Positions 1 to 10,840 are shown, counted from the first letter of the stretch. The stretch: 64,000 nt of DNA from Deinococcus sedimenti (GCF_014648135.1 NZ_BMQN01000010.1:49665-113664), one strand, 5' to 3'. Translations and numbers: made by a program. The notes: generated from the letters alone by a model not told the origin.

Positions 1-464
1 TCCCCGGTTTTCAGGTCGATGCTGACGCCGCGCAGCACCCCGTTCATGGCAGCGCTGTCACCGAACGTCACGCGGTTGCTGTCCCGGGTGACATTCAGCC
101 GGAAGGATTTCCCGGTGGACGCCAGAGTGTTCTGGAAGACGAGGTACCGCTTGAAATCCTCGGGGGTGATGTTCAGCCGTTTGTCATACACCGGCGCCAC
201 GCCCCGGGCGGCCGAGGCGGTGACCTGACGCAGGACTTCCCGGTCGCCTCCGGCACTGGCGACCACGAGTTCCAGTTCGACGGTGGAAATGCTGGGTCGG
301 CGTTCCAGCAGGGTCACGGTCTGTCCGGTCTGCGGCAACAGGGCGGCCACCCGGGCCTGCCAGCCGCTGGGCAGGGCGGGCAGACTGGCCGGTGTAGCGG
401 CGAGGGCGGCGCTCAGTGCGCCCAGCGTGACCGCAACCCATGATGTGAATCCCGCCGGTCTCAT
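1..464 (-). CDS. Secreted hypothetical protein, 3' end cut by window edge
   Basis: The reading frame opens with ATG at 464 and runs off the left edge without a stop, so only about 154 N-terminal codons are present. The N-terminus is a Sec-type signal peptide ending near an ALAA segment around residue 24, so the product is probably exported. The mature part begins with a short proline- and leucine-rich stretch and has no motif that I recognise. A TATTCT -10 box (473-478) sits 8 nt upstream of the ATG with no Shine-Dalgarno, which suggests a leaderless transcript. A GTG at 468 opens another frame but gives an arginine-rich, implausible protein. Function unknown. Confidence 0.6.
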   Translation of the reverse strand, partial: MRPAGFTSWVAVTLGALSAALAATPASLPALPSGWQARVAALLPQTGQTVTLLERRPSISTVELELVVASAGGDREVLRQVTASAARGVAPVYDKRLNITPEDFKRYLVFQNTLASTGKSFRLNVTRDSNRVTFGDSAAMNGVLRGVSIDLKTG

Positions 465-535
465 TCACCGTGAGAATAGAGGGGCAGGGTGAGAATTTCC
501 CGTTGCGGGGCGGTCCGAAGATGAATGGGCCATCA

Positions 536-565
536 GCGCCGGATCAGCTGGATCTGATCCGGCGC
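536..565. terminator. Perfect 12-bp inverted repeat
   Basis: GCGCCGGATCAG (536-547) and its exact complement (554-565) enclose a 6-nt loop. It lies between the aldolase terminator and the promoter of the edge gene, both on the minus strand. No T tract follows on either strand, so it may be a second transcription barrier or an operator for the edge gene. Confidence 0.45.
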
Positions 566-581
566 GCGGTGTCGTCGGTGG

Positions 582-618
582 AAAGACAGAGGGGCCGGAG
601 CACACGGCGTCCGGCCCT
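582..618 (-). terminator. Rho-independent terminator of the aldolase gene
   Basis: On the minus strand, AGGGCCGGA and TCCGGCCC form an 8-9 bp GC-rich stem with a 10-nt loop. It is followed by a pyrimidine run (CTGTCTTTC) just after the aldolase stop at 633. Confidence 0.7.
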
Positions 619-632
619 CCGGGGATGGTGGG

Positions 633-1550
633 TCAGGCCTTGCCGACGCTGCCGAGCACGCGCATCTTGTGCTCGATGACTTGACTCATGACGTCTCTTG
701 CGGGTCCGAAGATCTTGCGGGGGTCGAATTCCTTGGGGTTGGCCATGAGGGCCTCGCGGATGCCGACGGTGCTGGCCAGGCGCAGGTCGGTGTCCACGTT
801 CACCTTGGCGATCCCGAACTGCGTGGCGCGCTGCAGGTCCTCGTCGGCGATCCCGGCGGCCTCGCCGATCTGCCCGCCGGCGGCGCGGAAGCGTTCGACG
901 ATCTCCTGCGGCACGCCGCTGCTGCCGTGCGCGACGAGGGGAATGCCGGTCAGGCTGGCGATCTTCTCGATGCGCGCGTGGTCGATGTAGGGGCGGCCCT
1001 TGCCCTTGAACGCGCCGTGGCTGGTGCCGATGGCGATGGCGAGGTAGTCGGTGCCGGTCTGCTCAATGAACTGCACGGCTTCCTCGGGGTCGGTCAGGAA
1101 GGCGTCCTTCTCGTCCACGACGATGTGCTCCTCGATGCCGCCCAGGCGCCCGAGTTCGCTTTCCACGCTGATGCCCATGGCGTGCGCGGCTTCCACGACG
1201 CGTTTCGTTTCCTTGACGTTCTCGTCGAAGGAGTGGTGGGAGGCGTCGATCATGATGCTCGTGAAGCCCATCTTGATGGCCTTCAGCGCGCTCTCGTACG
1301 AGCTGCCGTGGTCGAGGTGCAGCGCGACGGGCACGGTGGCCCGCTTGGCGAGGTCGATGACGATGTTGGCGAGGTCTTGGCCGCCGTACTTGATGGCGCC
1401 CTCGCTCATCTGGACCATGACGGGGCTGCGCAGCCGCTCGGCGGTGTGGATGATCGCCTGAGTGATCTCCATGTTGTTGGTGTTGAACGAGCCGACGCCG
1501 TAGTGGCCGGCGCGGGCGGGAATCAGGATGTCGTTACCGGTGACGAGCAT
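633..1550 (-). CDS. fba: Fructose-bisphosphate aldolase, class II
   Basis: Cytosolic zinc-dependent aldolase that interconverts fructose 1,6-bisphosphate with dihydroxyacetone phosphate and glyceraldehyde 3-phosphate in glycolysis and gluconeogenesis. The 305-residue product is full length for the family. It carries HLDHG (catalytic Asp80, zinc ligand His81), further zinc-ligand histidines in the GTSHGAFKG and VAHGSSG segments, and the NVDTDLR phosphate-binding stretch. The start is fixed by a perfect AGGAGGT ribosome site 6 nt before ATG 1550. The gene is monocistronic, with a terminator just after it. Tagatose-bisphosphate aldolase is a related alternative but less likely. Confidence 0.93.
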   Translation of the reverse strand: MLVTGNDILIPARAGHYGVGSFNTNNMEITQAIIHTAERLRSPVMVQMSEGAIKYGGQDLANIVIDLAKRATVPVALHLDHGSSYESALKAIKMGFTSIMIDASHHSFDENVKETKRVVEAAHAMGISVESELGRLGGIEEHIVVDEKDAFLTDPEEAVQFIEQTGTDYLAIAIGTSHGAFKGKGRPYIDHARIEKIASLTGIPLVAHGSSGVPQEIVERFRAAGGQIGEAAGIADEDLQRATQFGIAKVNVDTDLRLASTVGIREALMANPKEFDPRKIFGPARDVMSQVIEHKMRVLGSVGKA

Positions 1551-1574
1551 GTGAATACCTCCTTGAGCGTCCCC

Positions 1575-1601
1575 ACTCTACCCGGAGTGACCGTGATCAC
1601 A
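1575..1601 (-). promoter_or_regulatory. fba promoter with CRP-like palindrome
   Basis: A minus-strand -10 box TAGAGT lies at 1575-1580. Directly upstream, 1586-1601 reads AGTGA-N6-TCACA on the plus strand, nine of ten bases of the CRP consensus. The site overlaps the -10/-35 spacer, a position more typical of repression. Deinococcus encodes CRP-family regulators (DdrI). Binding here is inference. Confidence 0.35.
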
Positions 1602-1660
1602 CTCGGGGGCCGTCCACATGACTGGGCCGCGCGGGGTAGACAGGGGACTACCATGCGGGC

Positions 1661-2887
1661 ATGACCACCCCCTCTCCCGCCCCGCTGGCCTTCGATCTGG
1701 ACGGCACGCTGTCGCGCCGCGCGCAGAGCATGACGGCCAGCGCCATCCGCGAGATCCTGAAGGTCACGCAGCAGCCGGACGTGATCAGTTTCGCCGGGGG
1801 TCTGCCCGCGCCGGAGCTGTTCCCGCTGGACGAGGTGCGCGCCGCGAGCAACCGCGTGCTGGACGTGTACGGTCCGGCGGCGCTGCAGTACTCGACGACC
1901 GAGGGGCACGCGCCGCTGCGCGAGTGGATCGGCGCGCAGGCGGGCATTCCGGCGCGGAACGTGCAGATCGTGACCGGCAGTCAGCAGGGCCTAGACCTGC
2001 TCGGCAAGGTGCTGATCGACGAGGGGGACGTGGTGCTCGTGGAGGCCCCCACGTATCTGGGCGCGCTGCAGTCCTTCCAGCCGTACCTGCCCAGGTACGT
2101 GCAGGTGCCCACCGATGACGGCGGCATCGACGTGGACGCGCTGGAGGAGGTGTTGAAGACCACGCGCGCGAAGCTGCTGTACGCCGTGCCGAACTTCCAG
2201 AACCCCACCGGCCGCACCCTGAGCGCCGAGCGCCGCCGCCGACTGGTGGAACTCACGGCGCAGCACGGCGTCCTGCTGATCGAGGACGACCCGTACGGGC
2301 AGCTGCGCTTCACGGGCGAGGCCGCCCCCAGCCTCTACAGCCTGGGCCTGGACCTGCACGGCGACGCGGACCGCAACCACGTCATCTACTCCAGTTCCTT
2401 TTCCAAGACGCTGGTGCCGGGCCTGCGCGACGCGTGGGTGCAGGCCGCCGCGCCGATCATCAATAAATTGATCCAGGCGAAGCAGGGCGCGGACCTGCAC
2501 ACGCCCACCTTCAACCAGATGATCATCGCGGAACTCGTGGACACCGTCCTGCCCCGCCAGATCGAACGGGTGCGGCAGGCGTACGGCGAACGCGCCCGCC
2601 TGATGCTCGAGCGCATCCACGCGGACTTCCCGGCCGGGGTGCAGTCCACCACGCCCGAGGGCGGCATGTTCCTGTGGCTGACCCTCCCGCAGGGCGTGGA
2701 CACCCAGGCGCTGCTGCCCCGCGCCGTCGCGCGCAAGGTCGCGTACGTGCCCGGCAGTCCCTTCTACGCCCTGGGCGGCGGCGAGAACACCATGCGCCTC
2801 AGCTACAGCAATGCCACGCCGGATCAGATCACGCGGGGCATCCGGGCGCTGGGCGACACGCTGCGCGAGGCTCTGGCCGGGAGCTGA
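1661..2887 (+). CDS. PLP aminotransferase, LysN-like (2-aminoadipate type)
   Basis: Fold-type I class I/II aminotransferase of 408 residues. It resembles Thermus thermophilus LysN along its length: SFAGGLPAPELFP near residue 45, LQYSTTEG, the NPTG substrate/PLP-binding motif, SFSK with the PLP lysine at 249, and QAKQGADLHTP. LysN converts 2-oxoadipate to 2-aminoadipate in the alpha-aminoadipate lysine pathway and also accepts branched and aromatic 2-oxo acids. The precise substrate here is therefore uncertain, and a general multi-substrate aminotransferase is possible. A TACCAT -10 box ends 6 nt before the ATG without a Shine-Dalgarno, which suggests leaderless transcription. No other lysine genes adjoin it. 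Confidence 0.85.
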   Translation: MTTPSPAPLAFDLDGTLSRRAQSMTASAIREILKVTQQPDVISFAGGLPAPELFPLDEVRAASNRVLDVYGPAALQYSTTEGHAPLREWIGAQAGIPARNVQIVTGSQQGLDLLGKVLIDEGDVVLVEAPTYLGALQSFQPYLPRYVQVPTDDGGIDVDALEEVLKTTRAKLLYAVPNFQNPTGRTLSAERRRRLVELTAQHGVLLIEDDPYGQLRFTGEAAPSLYSLGLDLHGDADRNHVIYSSSFSKTLVPGLRDAWVQAAAPIINKLIQAKQGADLHTPTFNQMIIAELVDTVLPRQIERVRQAYGERARLMLERIHADFPAGVQSTTPEGGMFLWLTLPQGVDTQALLPRAVARKVAYVPGSPFYALGGGENTMRLSYSNATPDQITRGIRALGDTLREALAGS

Positions 2888-2909
2888 GCGTCCCGTATCA
2901 TCAGGCGCG

Positions 2910-3755
2910 ATGAGTGACGCACCGCTTGGCGTGTTCGACAGTGGCGTGGGCGGCCTGAGTGTCCTGGGGGACCTGCGGCGGGCGCTGCCGGGCGAGGACC
3001 TGCTGTACCTGGCGGACACGGCGCACGTCCCGTACGGCGCGCGGCCCGACGGGGAGATCCGTGACCTGACGGCGCGGGCCGTGTCGGCGCTGCACGCACG
3101 GGGCGTGAAGGGCGTGGTGGTGGCGTGCAACACGGCGTCGGCGTTCAGCCTGGGCGACCTGCGTTCGCGCTTCGACATGCCGGTGATCGGGCTGGTCCCG
3201 GCGGTGAAACCGGCGGTCCTGGCGTCCCGGTCCGGGGTGGTGGGGGTGCTGGCGACGCCGGGCACGATGCGGGGGACGCTACTGGCGGACGTGATCCGGG
3301 AGTTCGCGGACCCGGCGGGCGTCCAGGTGCTGAAAGCCGTGAGCACCGAACTGGTGCCGCTGGTGGAGGCCGGGCAGGCGGAGTCCGCGCGGGCGCGTGA
3401 GGTGCTGCGCGAGATCCTGACGCCGCTGGCGGAGGCCGGGGCGGACGGGCTGGTGCTGGGCTGCACGCACTACCCGTTCCTGGCGGGCAGCATCCGCGCG
3501 GAGTTCGGGGACACGTTCACGCTGCTGGACAGTGGCGCGGCGGTCGCGCGGCACACGCGGCGGGTGCTGGAGGAGCGCGGCCTGCTGAGTGCGCGGATCT
3601 CGGGCGGGACCGAGGCGTTCCTCGTGACGGGTGATCCCGCGCGGGCCGCGCCGGTCGTCCGGGAGTTGCTGTCCCGTGCGCTGGGAGCCGCGAACGTGCA
3701 GAATGAGGGGGAAATTCACCGGGCTCCGCCCAGAATCGAGCGCATACAGACATGA
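2910..3755 (+). CDS. murI: Glutamate racemase
   Basis: Converts L- to D-glutamate for peptidoglycan precursor synthesis. The 281-residue product has the two-domain Asp/Glu racemase signature: FDSGVGGLSV with Asp10, ACNTAS with catalytic Cys73, and GCTHYPF with catalytic Cys185. I chose ATG 2910 because the product then starts directly at the conserved MSDAPLGVFDSG; the frame is open upstream but overlaps the aminotransferase. The last codons overlap the RNase PH start as ATGA (3752-3755), so the two are translationally coupled. It starts 22 bp after the aminotransferase stop and may share its transcript. Confidence 0.93.
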   Translation: MSDAPLGVFDSGVGGLSVLGDLRRALPGEDLLYLADTAHVPYGARPDGEIRDLTARAVSALHARGVKGVVVACNTASAFSLGDLRSRFDMPVIGLVPAVKPAVLASRSGVVGVLATPGTMRGTLLADVIREFADPAGVQVLKAVSTELVPLVEAGQAESARAREVLREILTPLAEAGADGLVLGCTHYPFLAGSIRAEFGDTFTLLDSGAAVARHTRRVLEERGLLSARISGGTEAFLVTGDPARAAPVVRELLSRALGAANVQNEGEIHRAPPRIERIQT

Positions 3756-4483
3756 CCCAGCCCATCCGCGAAGGCCGCGACCTCCTCACGCCCCGTCCCA
3801 TCACCGTCAAGCGGGGCGTGAACCCGCACGCGCCCGGCAGCGCGCACCTGATCATGGGCCGCACCGAGATCCTCGCGACCGTGACCCTGGAAGAGAAGGC
3901 CGCGCCGCACATGCGCGGCAGCAAGGAAGGCTGGCTGACCGCCGAGTACTCCATGCTGCCCCGCGCCACGAACGACCGGCAGGCCCGCGAACGGAACCTG
4001 CAGAACGGCCGCCGTCACGAGATCCAGCGGCTGCTGGGCCGCGCGCTGCGCGCCGGGATGGACCTGCGTCACTTCCGGAACCAGACGCTGTACGTGGACT
4101 GCGACGTGCTGGTCGCGGACGGCGGGACGCGCGTGGCGAGCATCCTAGCGGGGCACGCGGCGCTGCACGACTTCTGCGACCGCCTGATCCAGAAAGGCCG
4201 CCTGACCGACTGGCCCATCTCGCGCAACATCGGCGCGGTCAGCGTCGGACTGGTCGGCAGCGAGATCCGCGTGGACCTCGATTACGCCGAGGACAAGGTC
4301 GCCCGCGCGGACCTGAACGTGGTCGCCACGAGCGACGGCCTGATCGTCGAAGTGCAGGGCGGCGCCGAGGAAGGCGTGCTGACGCACGACGAGTACGTGG
4401 GCATGCTCGCCACCGGCACGCGCGCCGTGCAGGACATCATGGCGGACCTGACGCGGCAGCTGTCGGTCATTCAGGGCATGTGA
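3752..4483 (+). CDS. rph: Ribonuclease PH
   Basis: Phosphate-dependent 3'-to-5' exoribonuclease that trims tRNA 3' ends. It is 243 residues, the usual length, with the conserved N-terminal R-GVNPHAPGSA segment, SKEGWLTAEYSMLPRAT, the phosphate-site GRALRAGMDLR stretch and the C-terminal DLDYAEDKVA metal-site region. The start overlaps the murI stop by 4 bp (ATGA). A murI-rph pair is common in several bacterial phyla and probably reflects cotranscription only. Family assignment is secure. Confidence 0.94.
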   Translation: MTQPIREGRDLLTPRPITVKRGVNPHAPGSAHLIMGRTEILATVTLEEKAAPHMRGSKEGWLTAEYSMLPRATNDRQARERNLQNGRRHEIQRLLGRALRAGMDLRHFRNQTLYVDCDVLVADGGTRVASILAGHAALHDFCDRLIQKGRLTDWPISRNIGAVSVGLVGSEIRVDLDYAEDKVARADLNVVATSDGLIVEVQGGAEEGVLTHDEYVGMLATGTRAVQDIMADLTRQLSVIQGM

Positions 4484-4581
4484 GTGCCGGTTCCATTGAC
4501 TGAAGGGACGCCCAATCGGTGGCTGCATGAGGGCCGGGCGTGCCTGCGGTAGACTCCGGGGCAGTTCAAGGAGGGCAAGGC

Positions 4582-4938
4582 ATGAGCGTGACGAGATTCA
4601 TCGGGCGGGCGCTGCTCGCGAGCATCTTCATCAGGAATGGCCTGGATCACCTGCAGAACCCCGAACCCATCGTGCGCGCGGCGCGCGGCGCGGAAGTCCC
4701 GGAACCCGAACTGGCCGTGAAGGTCAACAGTGGCGTGATGGTCGGCGCGGGCGCCCTGATGGCAGCCGGGCTGATGCCCCGCGCCGCCAGCCTCGCCCTG
4801 GCGACCAGCCTGATTCCCACCACCGTGATCGGCCATCCCTTCTGGGACAAGCAGGGCAAGGAGCGGCAGCAGCAGCAGGCGCAGTTCCTGAAGAACCTCG
4901 CGCTGTTCGGCGCGCTCCTGATCGTCAGTAAGGAGTAG
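4582..4938 (+). CDS. DoxX-like family integral membrane protein
   Basis: A 118-residue protein with three to four predicted transmembrane helices and the DoxX family pattern: an N-terminal RFIGRALLASIFI helix, a GAGALMAAGLMPR segment and a terminal FGALLIVSKE. DoxX-like proteins sit in the cytoplasmic membrane and some interact with thiol or quinone redox systems; no substrate can be deduced here. The start has an AAGGAGGG ribosome site at 4568-4575. A TAGACT -10 box precedes it by about 30 nt, so unlike many neighbours it has a conventional leader. It ends convergent with corA. Confidence 0.75.
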   Translation: MSVTRFIGRALLASIFIRNGLDHLQNPEPIVRAARGAEVPEPELAVKVNSGVMVGAGALMAAGLMPRAASLALATSLIPTTVIGHPFWDKQGKERQQQQAQFLKNLALFGALLIVSKE

Positions 4939-4950
4939 AAGGTTGAAAGG

Positions 4951-4989
4951 TGATGGTTGATAGAGGGTCTCCCCGCCTATCAACCATCA
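4951..4989. terminator. Hairpin between convergent genes, word-repeat type
   Basis: TGATGGTTGATAG (4951-4963) pairs perfectly with 4977-4989 across a 13-nt loop. It lies between the convergent DoxX-like and corA genes and could stop transcription both ways. Related words (GGTTGAT, ATCAACC) recur at 4941-5010, 42440-42502 and 47204-47226. Confidence 0.6.
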
Positions 4990-5007
4990 TTTGTTCCCCA
5001 TCAACCT

Positions 5008-5943
<936 letters not shown>

Positions 5944-6169
5944 GCGCGGCCTTCAGGGTGGAGCATGGGGCGACCTCCGGGGTGGGTGGGGCGTGGTCAG
6001 AGGTCGACTGGGCGGTTCGCCGTCCAGGGTGTGGGGGTCTGGGGTCACGTCATCACCTCCTCGGGGGCCTCGCGCCCGTGTGGGGGGCGCAGCGGGAGTC
6101 ATGCTAGCCCCGCCGGGCACGGCGCTGCAAGGGACGCCGGGCCGCAGGCGGCGCCCGTCTGCATGGAGC

Positions 6170-6208
6170 GCGCCTCCCTCTCACCGGGCATTCGGGAGGG
6201 GGAGGCGC
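6170..6208 (-). terminator. Probable terminator hairpin after ferredoxin
   Basis: GCGCCTCCC (6170-6178) pairs with GGGAGGCGC (6200-6208), 14 bp after the ferredoxin stop. There is no clear T tract, so strength is uncertain. The rest of 5944-6169 shows no gene. Confidence 0.45.
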
Positions 6209-6221
6209 ACGCAGGTGGGGT

Positions 6222-6458
6222 TCAGAGGCCGAAGTGGACGCGGTTCTTCTCGATGAAGCTTTCCTCGCCGCCGGGGACGTCCTCTTCGGGGAAGATGGCG
6301 CTGACGGGGCAGGCGGGGACGCACGCGCCGCAGTCGATGCACTCGTCGGGGTGGATCAGGAACTGGTCGCCGCCGTCGTAGATGCATTCCACCGGGCAGA
6401 CTTCCGTGCAGGCCTGGTCCTTGACGCCGATGCAGGGGCTAACGATCACGTGAGGCAT
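6222..6458 (-). CDS. fdxA: Seven-iron ferredoxin ([3Fe-4S][4Fe-4S])
   Basis: Low-potential cytosolic electron carrier of 78 residues, close in pattern to the Thermus thermophilus seven-iron ferredoxin. The first cluster motif is CIGVKDQACTEVCPVECIY, where the extra residues replacing the canonical spacing suggest a [3Fe-4S] centre. The second is CIDCGACVPACP, a standard [4Fe-4S] motif. The frame stays open 12 codons upstream, but I chose ATG 6458 because homologues begin MPHVI. A TACTGT -10 box (6464-6469) lies 5 nt upstream of that ATG, which fits a leaderless message. Its electron partner is not encoded nearby. Confidence 0.92.
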   Translation of the reverse strand: MPHVIVSPCIGVKDQACTEVCPVECIYDGGDQFLIHPDECIDCGACVPACPVSAIFPEEDVPGGEESFIEKNRVHFGL

Positions 6459-6567
6459 GAGGGACAGTATGCACACCGCGCGCCACGCGCGCAAGGCCGA
6501 AACTGGACAGGATTTTTATCGTTCAGCTCGCCAAAACCGAGTATTCCCCTCGGAATTGGCACGCGGT

Positions 6568-7341
6568 TCAGTTCCCGCGCAGCTGCGCCTCGGCCAGCGT
6601 CAGGTCGGCGTCCTTGTCCACGTCGGTGCCGACGGCGGCGTGCGGGGTGATCAGCGCGCGGGCCTTCACGCCCAGCAGCCCGGACACCTTCTCCTCCAGC
6701 CGCTGCACGCTCAGGCGGCCCGTGAGGAGGCGCAGCAGCACGTCCCAGCCGATCAGCCCCGCGAGTTTCAGGGGGGCCTTGCGCGCGGCGAGGACCTCGC
6801 GCAGGCGCGGCAGGAACTGTCCGATCAATGCCGGGTCCAGCAGGAAGAGGTTCCCGCCGGTGAACGTGCCGTCCTTCAGGCGGGCGTAGGTGCGTTTCAC
6901 GCCGGGGTACGCGGCCTCGCAGACCTCGCGCCGCACGACGGGGTACACCAGCCCGGCGTCGGGGGCGCTCTCGAGCACGTCCCGGACCTCCTCGGGGCGC
7001 AGCATGGGCACGTCGGCGGTGACGACCAGCACCCGCTCGCCGGGGGTGAGGCCCAGACCGCGCAGGGCCTCCACCCCGGCTTCGAGGTTGCTCAGCAGGG
7101 TGCCGTGGTCGGTCACGCGGATGTCGATCAGCGGATCGAGGTCGGGCGTGGTGGGCCCCACGTACGCCACACGCCCCACCCGGTCGCTGCCGCGCAGGGC
7201 CCGCAGGACGTGCAGGGCCATGGGAGCGCCCGCCACGGGAATCAGCGGTTTGACGTTCACGCCGTGCGCGGCGGCGAAGGGGTCGCCGGGGTCCCCGCCT
7301 CCCAGCACGACGGCACTCCAGCGCGGCACTGAACTGTTCAT
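6568..7341 (-). CDS. MobA-like nucleotidyltransferase
   Basis: GT-A fold NTP-transferase of 257 residues. It begins with a degenerate nucleotide-binding loop ([14 protein letters not shown], then [11 protein letters not shown]) near residues 11-40, and has a TADVP segment that would bind the metal around residue 107. This resembles MobA/IspD/GlmU N-terminal domains, but the canonical LAGGxSxRxG loop is altered. The C-terminal part is helical rather than a left-handed beta-helix. The donor nucleotide and acceptor are unknown. A TACTCT -10 box at 7350-7355 sits 8 nt before ATG 7341. Monocistronic. Confidence 0.75.
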   Translation of the reverse strand: MNSSVPRWSAVVLGGGDPGDPFAAAHGVNVKPLIPVAGAPMALHVLRALRGSDRVGRVAYVGPTTPDLDPLIDIRVTDHGTLLSNLEAGVEALRGLGLTPGERVLVVTADVPMLRPEEVRDVLESAPDAGLVYPVVRREVCEAAYPGVKRTYARLKDGTFTGGNLFLLDPALIGQFLPRLREVLAARKAPLKLAGLIGWDVLLRLLTGRLSVQRLEEKVSGLLGVKARALITPHAAVGTDVDKDADLTLAEAQLRGN

Positions 7342-7394
7342 TGCCGCACAGAGTAGCAGACCACCCCGGCCGCCTCCCCGCTCTGCCGGGCCGC

Positions 7395-8765
<1,371 letters not shown>

Positions 8766-8768
<3 letters not shown>

Positions 8769-8924
8769 ACGGACTCCGATTGAATGGGCTGGAAAGACCG
8801 CTGGGTCCGAGCGGACGCGACTCGTAGAGCTGCCCCGCAGAGGAGGAGCCGAGCGGGTTCCGGGCGTGGAGTTGACAACCCGGAAGAACACCGGGTTGTC
8901 AACGGAACAGACGGAATCCGTATG
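8766..8924. repeat. MITE-like small noncoding repeat
   Basis: A 159-bp segment bounded by imperfect 13-bp terminal inverted repeats: CATACGGACTCCG at 8766-8778, and CGGAATCCGTATG at 8912-8924 (12 of 13 match). Inside, GTTGACAACCCGG (8871-8883) and its perfect complement (8891-8903) make a 13-bp hairpin with a 7-nt loop. No protein is encoded. It separates a response regulator from its kinase, and one end supplies the kinase ATG. It resembles the small noncoding repeats described for Deinococcus genomes. Confidence 0.65.
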
Positions 8925-8951
8925 GGTCGCATTGGCTCTCCCCTGCCCCGC

Positions 8952-9614
8952 TCAGCGTTCCACGCGGTACCCGCGCCCCCGCTCGGACGTGATGGCTTCC
9001 GGGGCCAGCTTGCGCCGAACGTACCGTACGTACACGTCCACGATCCGCGCCTCGCCGTCGAACTCGGGGCCCCACACGCGGTCGATCAGGTCCTCGCGGG
9101 TGAACCAGCGTTCCGGTGCCTGCGACAGGACCTCCAGCAGCGCGTACTCGCGGCCCGTGACGGCGACCTCCGCGCCGTCCCAGGTGACGGTGCGGGCCAC
9201 GGTGTCCAGCGTGCCGCGACCCCCGGCGAACGTCACGCGTGGCGCGCCGGACCCGCGCTCGCGGCGCGACAGGGCCCGCAAGGTCGCGAGGAGTTCCGGC
9301 ACCGCGAACGGCTTGACCAGATACGCGTCGCCGCCCAAGTCCAGACCCTCGACCCGGTCGCTCAGTTCCCCGCGCGCCGTGAGGAACAGGATCGCGGAGT
9401 CCACGCCCTGACCGCGCAGTTCACGGGCGACCTCGAAGCCGTCCAGGCCGGGCAGCATGACATCCAGGATGATCAGCGGGTACTCGCCCAGCGCGCCCTG
9501 CTCCAGGCCCTCGGGGCCGTTCTGCGCCCACGTGACGGCGTACCCGGCCTCGCGCAGCGCCTCGGCGGTCGGCTGCGCAATGCGGGCGTCGTCCTCCACG
9601 AGCAGCAGTCTCAT
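8952..9614 (-). CDS. OmpR/PhoB-family response regulator
   Basis: DNA-binding response regulator of 220 residues. The receiver domain (1-115) has the acidic pocket Glu7/Asp8/Asp9, phospho-acceptor Asp51 ([10 protein letters not shown]), the conserved Thr in FLTARG, and Lys near 102 (LVKPF). The C-terminal winged-helix domain ends with the usual [10 protein letters not shown] recognition-helix region and a RGRGYRVE beta hairpin. A TACACT -10 box (9622-9627) ends 7 nt before ATG 9614, consistent with leaderless expression. It is the first gene of the operon with the kinase. Target genes are not apparent. Confidence 0.92.
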   Translation of the reverse strand: MRLLLVEDDARIAQPTAEALREAGYAVTWAQNGPEGLEQGALGEYPLIILDVMLPGLDGFEVARELRGQGVDSAILFLTARGELSDRVEGLDLGGDAYLVKPFAVPELLATLRALSRRERGSGAPRVTFAGGRGTLDTVARTVTWDGAEVAVTGREYALLEVLSQAPERWFTREDLIDRVWGPEFDGEARIVDVYVRYVRRKLAPEAITSERGRGYRVER

Positions 9615-9647
9615 GAACCTCAGTGTACGCGGGGCGGTTAACGGCAG

Positions 9648-9680
9648 GTAAAACCGCCCCTGCCGGACGGGCAGGGGCGG
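9648..9680 (-). terminator. Rho-independent terminator of the lipoprotein gene
   Basis: On the minus strand, CCGCCCCTGCC and GGCAGGGGCGG form an 11-bp stem with a short loop. TTTTACC follows. It lies 16 nt after the stop at 9696. Confidence 0.8.
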
Positions 9681-9695
9681 AGGCAGGCGTCAGGA

Positions 9696-10421
9696 TCAGC
9701 GCAGAGTGAAGGGCAGGGCGTTCAGGCTCAGGGCCTGCGCCGAAGAGACGCTCTGCGCCCACTTCAGGCTGCTGTCCAGGCCGCTGATGGCCGTGACGGT
9801 CGAGGCATCTGTGGCGTTCGTACCGGCGGTGAACTTGACGGTCATCCAGTTCCAGCCCTTGATGAAGTTCACGTTCACCTCAGACACGGTCGTCCGGCCG
9901 GGGAAGGTACAGGTCTGCTTGCCGCTCAGCTTGACGGCGCGGTCCACGTAGATCAGTTCGGCCATCATCTCGGTCTTGCCGGCAGCGCTCATCAGACCCA
10001 CACTGACATCCTTCGTGGCGTCCGTGCGGAATCTGGCGCTGGCACTGCGCATGCTCTTGTCACTCGGCGCGATGGTACCCGTGCAGCCGGTGGGCTGAGT
10101 GTCATCCGTGAAGCCGCTCAGTTCGCTGTCCTTGGGAGTGGGCAGGCTGGCGAAGCCGAACTTGCCGTCTGCGGCCAGGGTGGTCTCGCCCTCCTTGACG
10201 GTCGTCTTGGCGGTGTAGTCGTACAGGTCGAGTATGACCTTGCCAGCGCCGCCGCTCCAGGCGGTGTAGGTGGTGGTGGCGTTGCCGTTGGCGTCGTAGG
10301 TCACCTTGGCGTCCATCAGGGTGCCGCCCGCAGTGGTGACGGGTTTGGGGGCGCGGTTGAACAGGCCGCAGGACCCCAGGGCGAGGGGCGCGAGGAGCAG
10401 CAGGGGAGCAAGTTTCTTCAT
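9696..10421 (-). CDS. Hypothetical lipoprotein
   Basis: Probable outer-envelope lipoprotein of 241 residues. The signal peptide ends in a lipobox (LGSC, lipidated Cys18). The mature protein is rich in Thr, Ser and Gly with alternating beta-type segments, and contains single Cys residues in the QPTGCTG and KQTCTF segments that could pair as a disulfide. No known domain was recognised. A TAGCAT -10-like box is about 9 nt upstream of ATG 10421. It is followed by a strong terminator and appears monocistronic. Confidence 0.65.
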   Translation of the reverse strand: MKKLAPLLLLAPLALGSCGLFNRAPKPVTTAGGTLMDAKVTYDANGNATTTYTAWSGGAGKVILDLYDYTAKTTVKEGETTLAADGKFGFASLPTPKDSELSGFTDDTQPTGCTGTIAPSDKSMRSASARFRTDATKDVSVGLMSAAGKTEMMAELIYVDRAVKLSGKQTCTFPGRTTVSEVNVNFIKGWNWMTVKFTAGTNATDASTVTAISGLDSSLKWAQSVSSAQALSLNALPFTLR

Positions 10422-10477
10422 ACGGCGCTCATGCTAGTGATTCCCGGTCTGGTTCGACGGTCAGATGCGCTTGACAA

Positions 10478-10840
10478 TCAGCTGCCCAGGGTGCGCCAGA
10501 TCGCCCAGCCCAGCAGGCTCAGCAGGGTCAGGACCGTCAGCGCGGCGGCCGGGATCAGCCACGGCAGGCGGCGCTGCACGCCCAGACTGCGGGTCTGCGC
10601 CTGCGCCAGGACGGGGGCGGGCAGGGTGCGCGCGGCGAGGGCCAGCAGGGTGGGGACGATCAGGATGTCGTCCGCGACGCCCAGGATGGGGGTCAGGTCG
10701 GTGAGCAGGTCCACGGGCAGCAGGGCGTACGCGAGGGCCAGGGCCGCCATGAGTTTCGCGCCGCCGGGCGTGCGGCGGTCGTTCAGGGCGAACAGCAGGG
10801 CCAGCGCGTCGCGCCACACAGCTCGGACTCGGGTGATCAC
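10478..10840 (-). CDS. YkvA-like (DUF1232) membrane protein
   Basis: A 120-residue protein. It contains the DUF1232 core: AKLMAALALAYALLPVDL, then D-L-T-PILGVADDI, a helix-turn pattern conserved in YkvA-type proteins. A C-terminal transmembrane helix (LTVLTLLSLLGWAIW) follows. Function unknown. I prefer GTG 10840, which gives the family's usual short N-terminus and has a CGTACT -10-like box 7 nt upstream. The frame is open to 10996, but the extra segment is arginine-rich and coincides with three strong RNA hairpins, so it is probably noncoding. Confidence 0.65.
   Translation of the reverse strand: MITRVRAVWRDALALLFALNDRRTPGGAKLMAALALAYALLPVDLLTDLTPILGVADDILIVPTLLALAARTLPAPVLAQAQTRSLGVQRRLPWLIPAAALTVLTLLSLLGWAIWRTLGS

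Noticed and set aside
5944..6169. Possible M-box magnesium riboswitch before corA
   Set aside because: No conserved M-box core or terminator alternatives are visible. The region has only scattered G-rich stretches.
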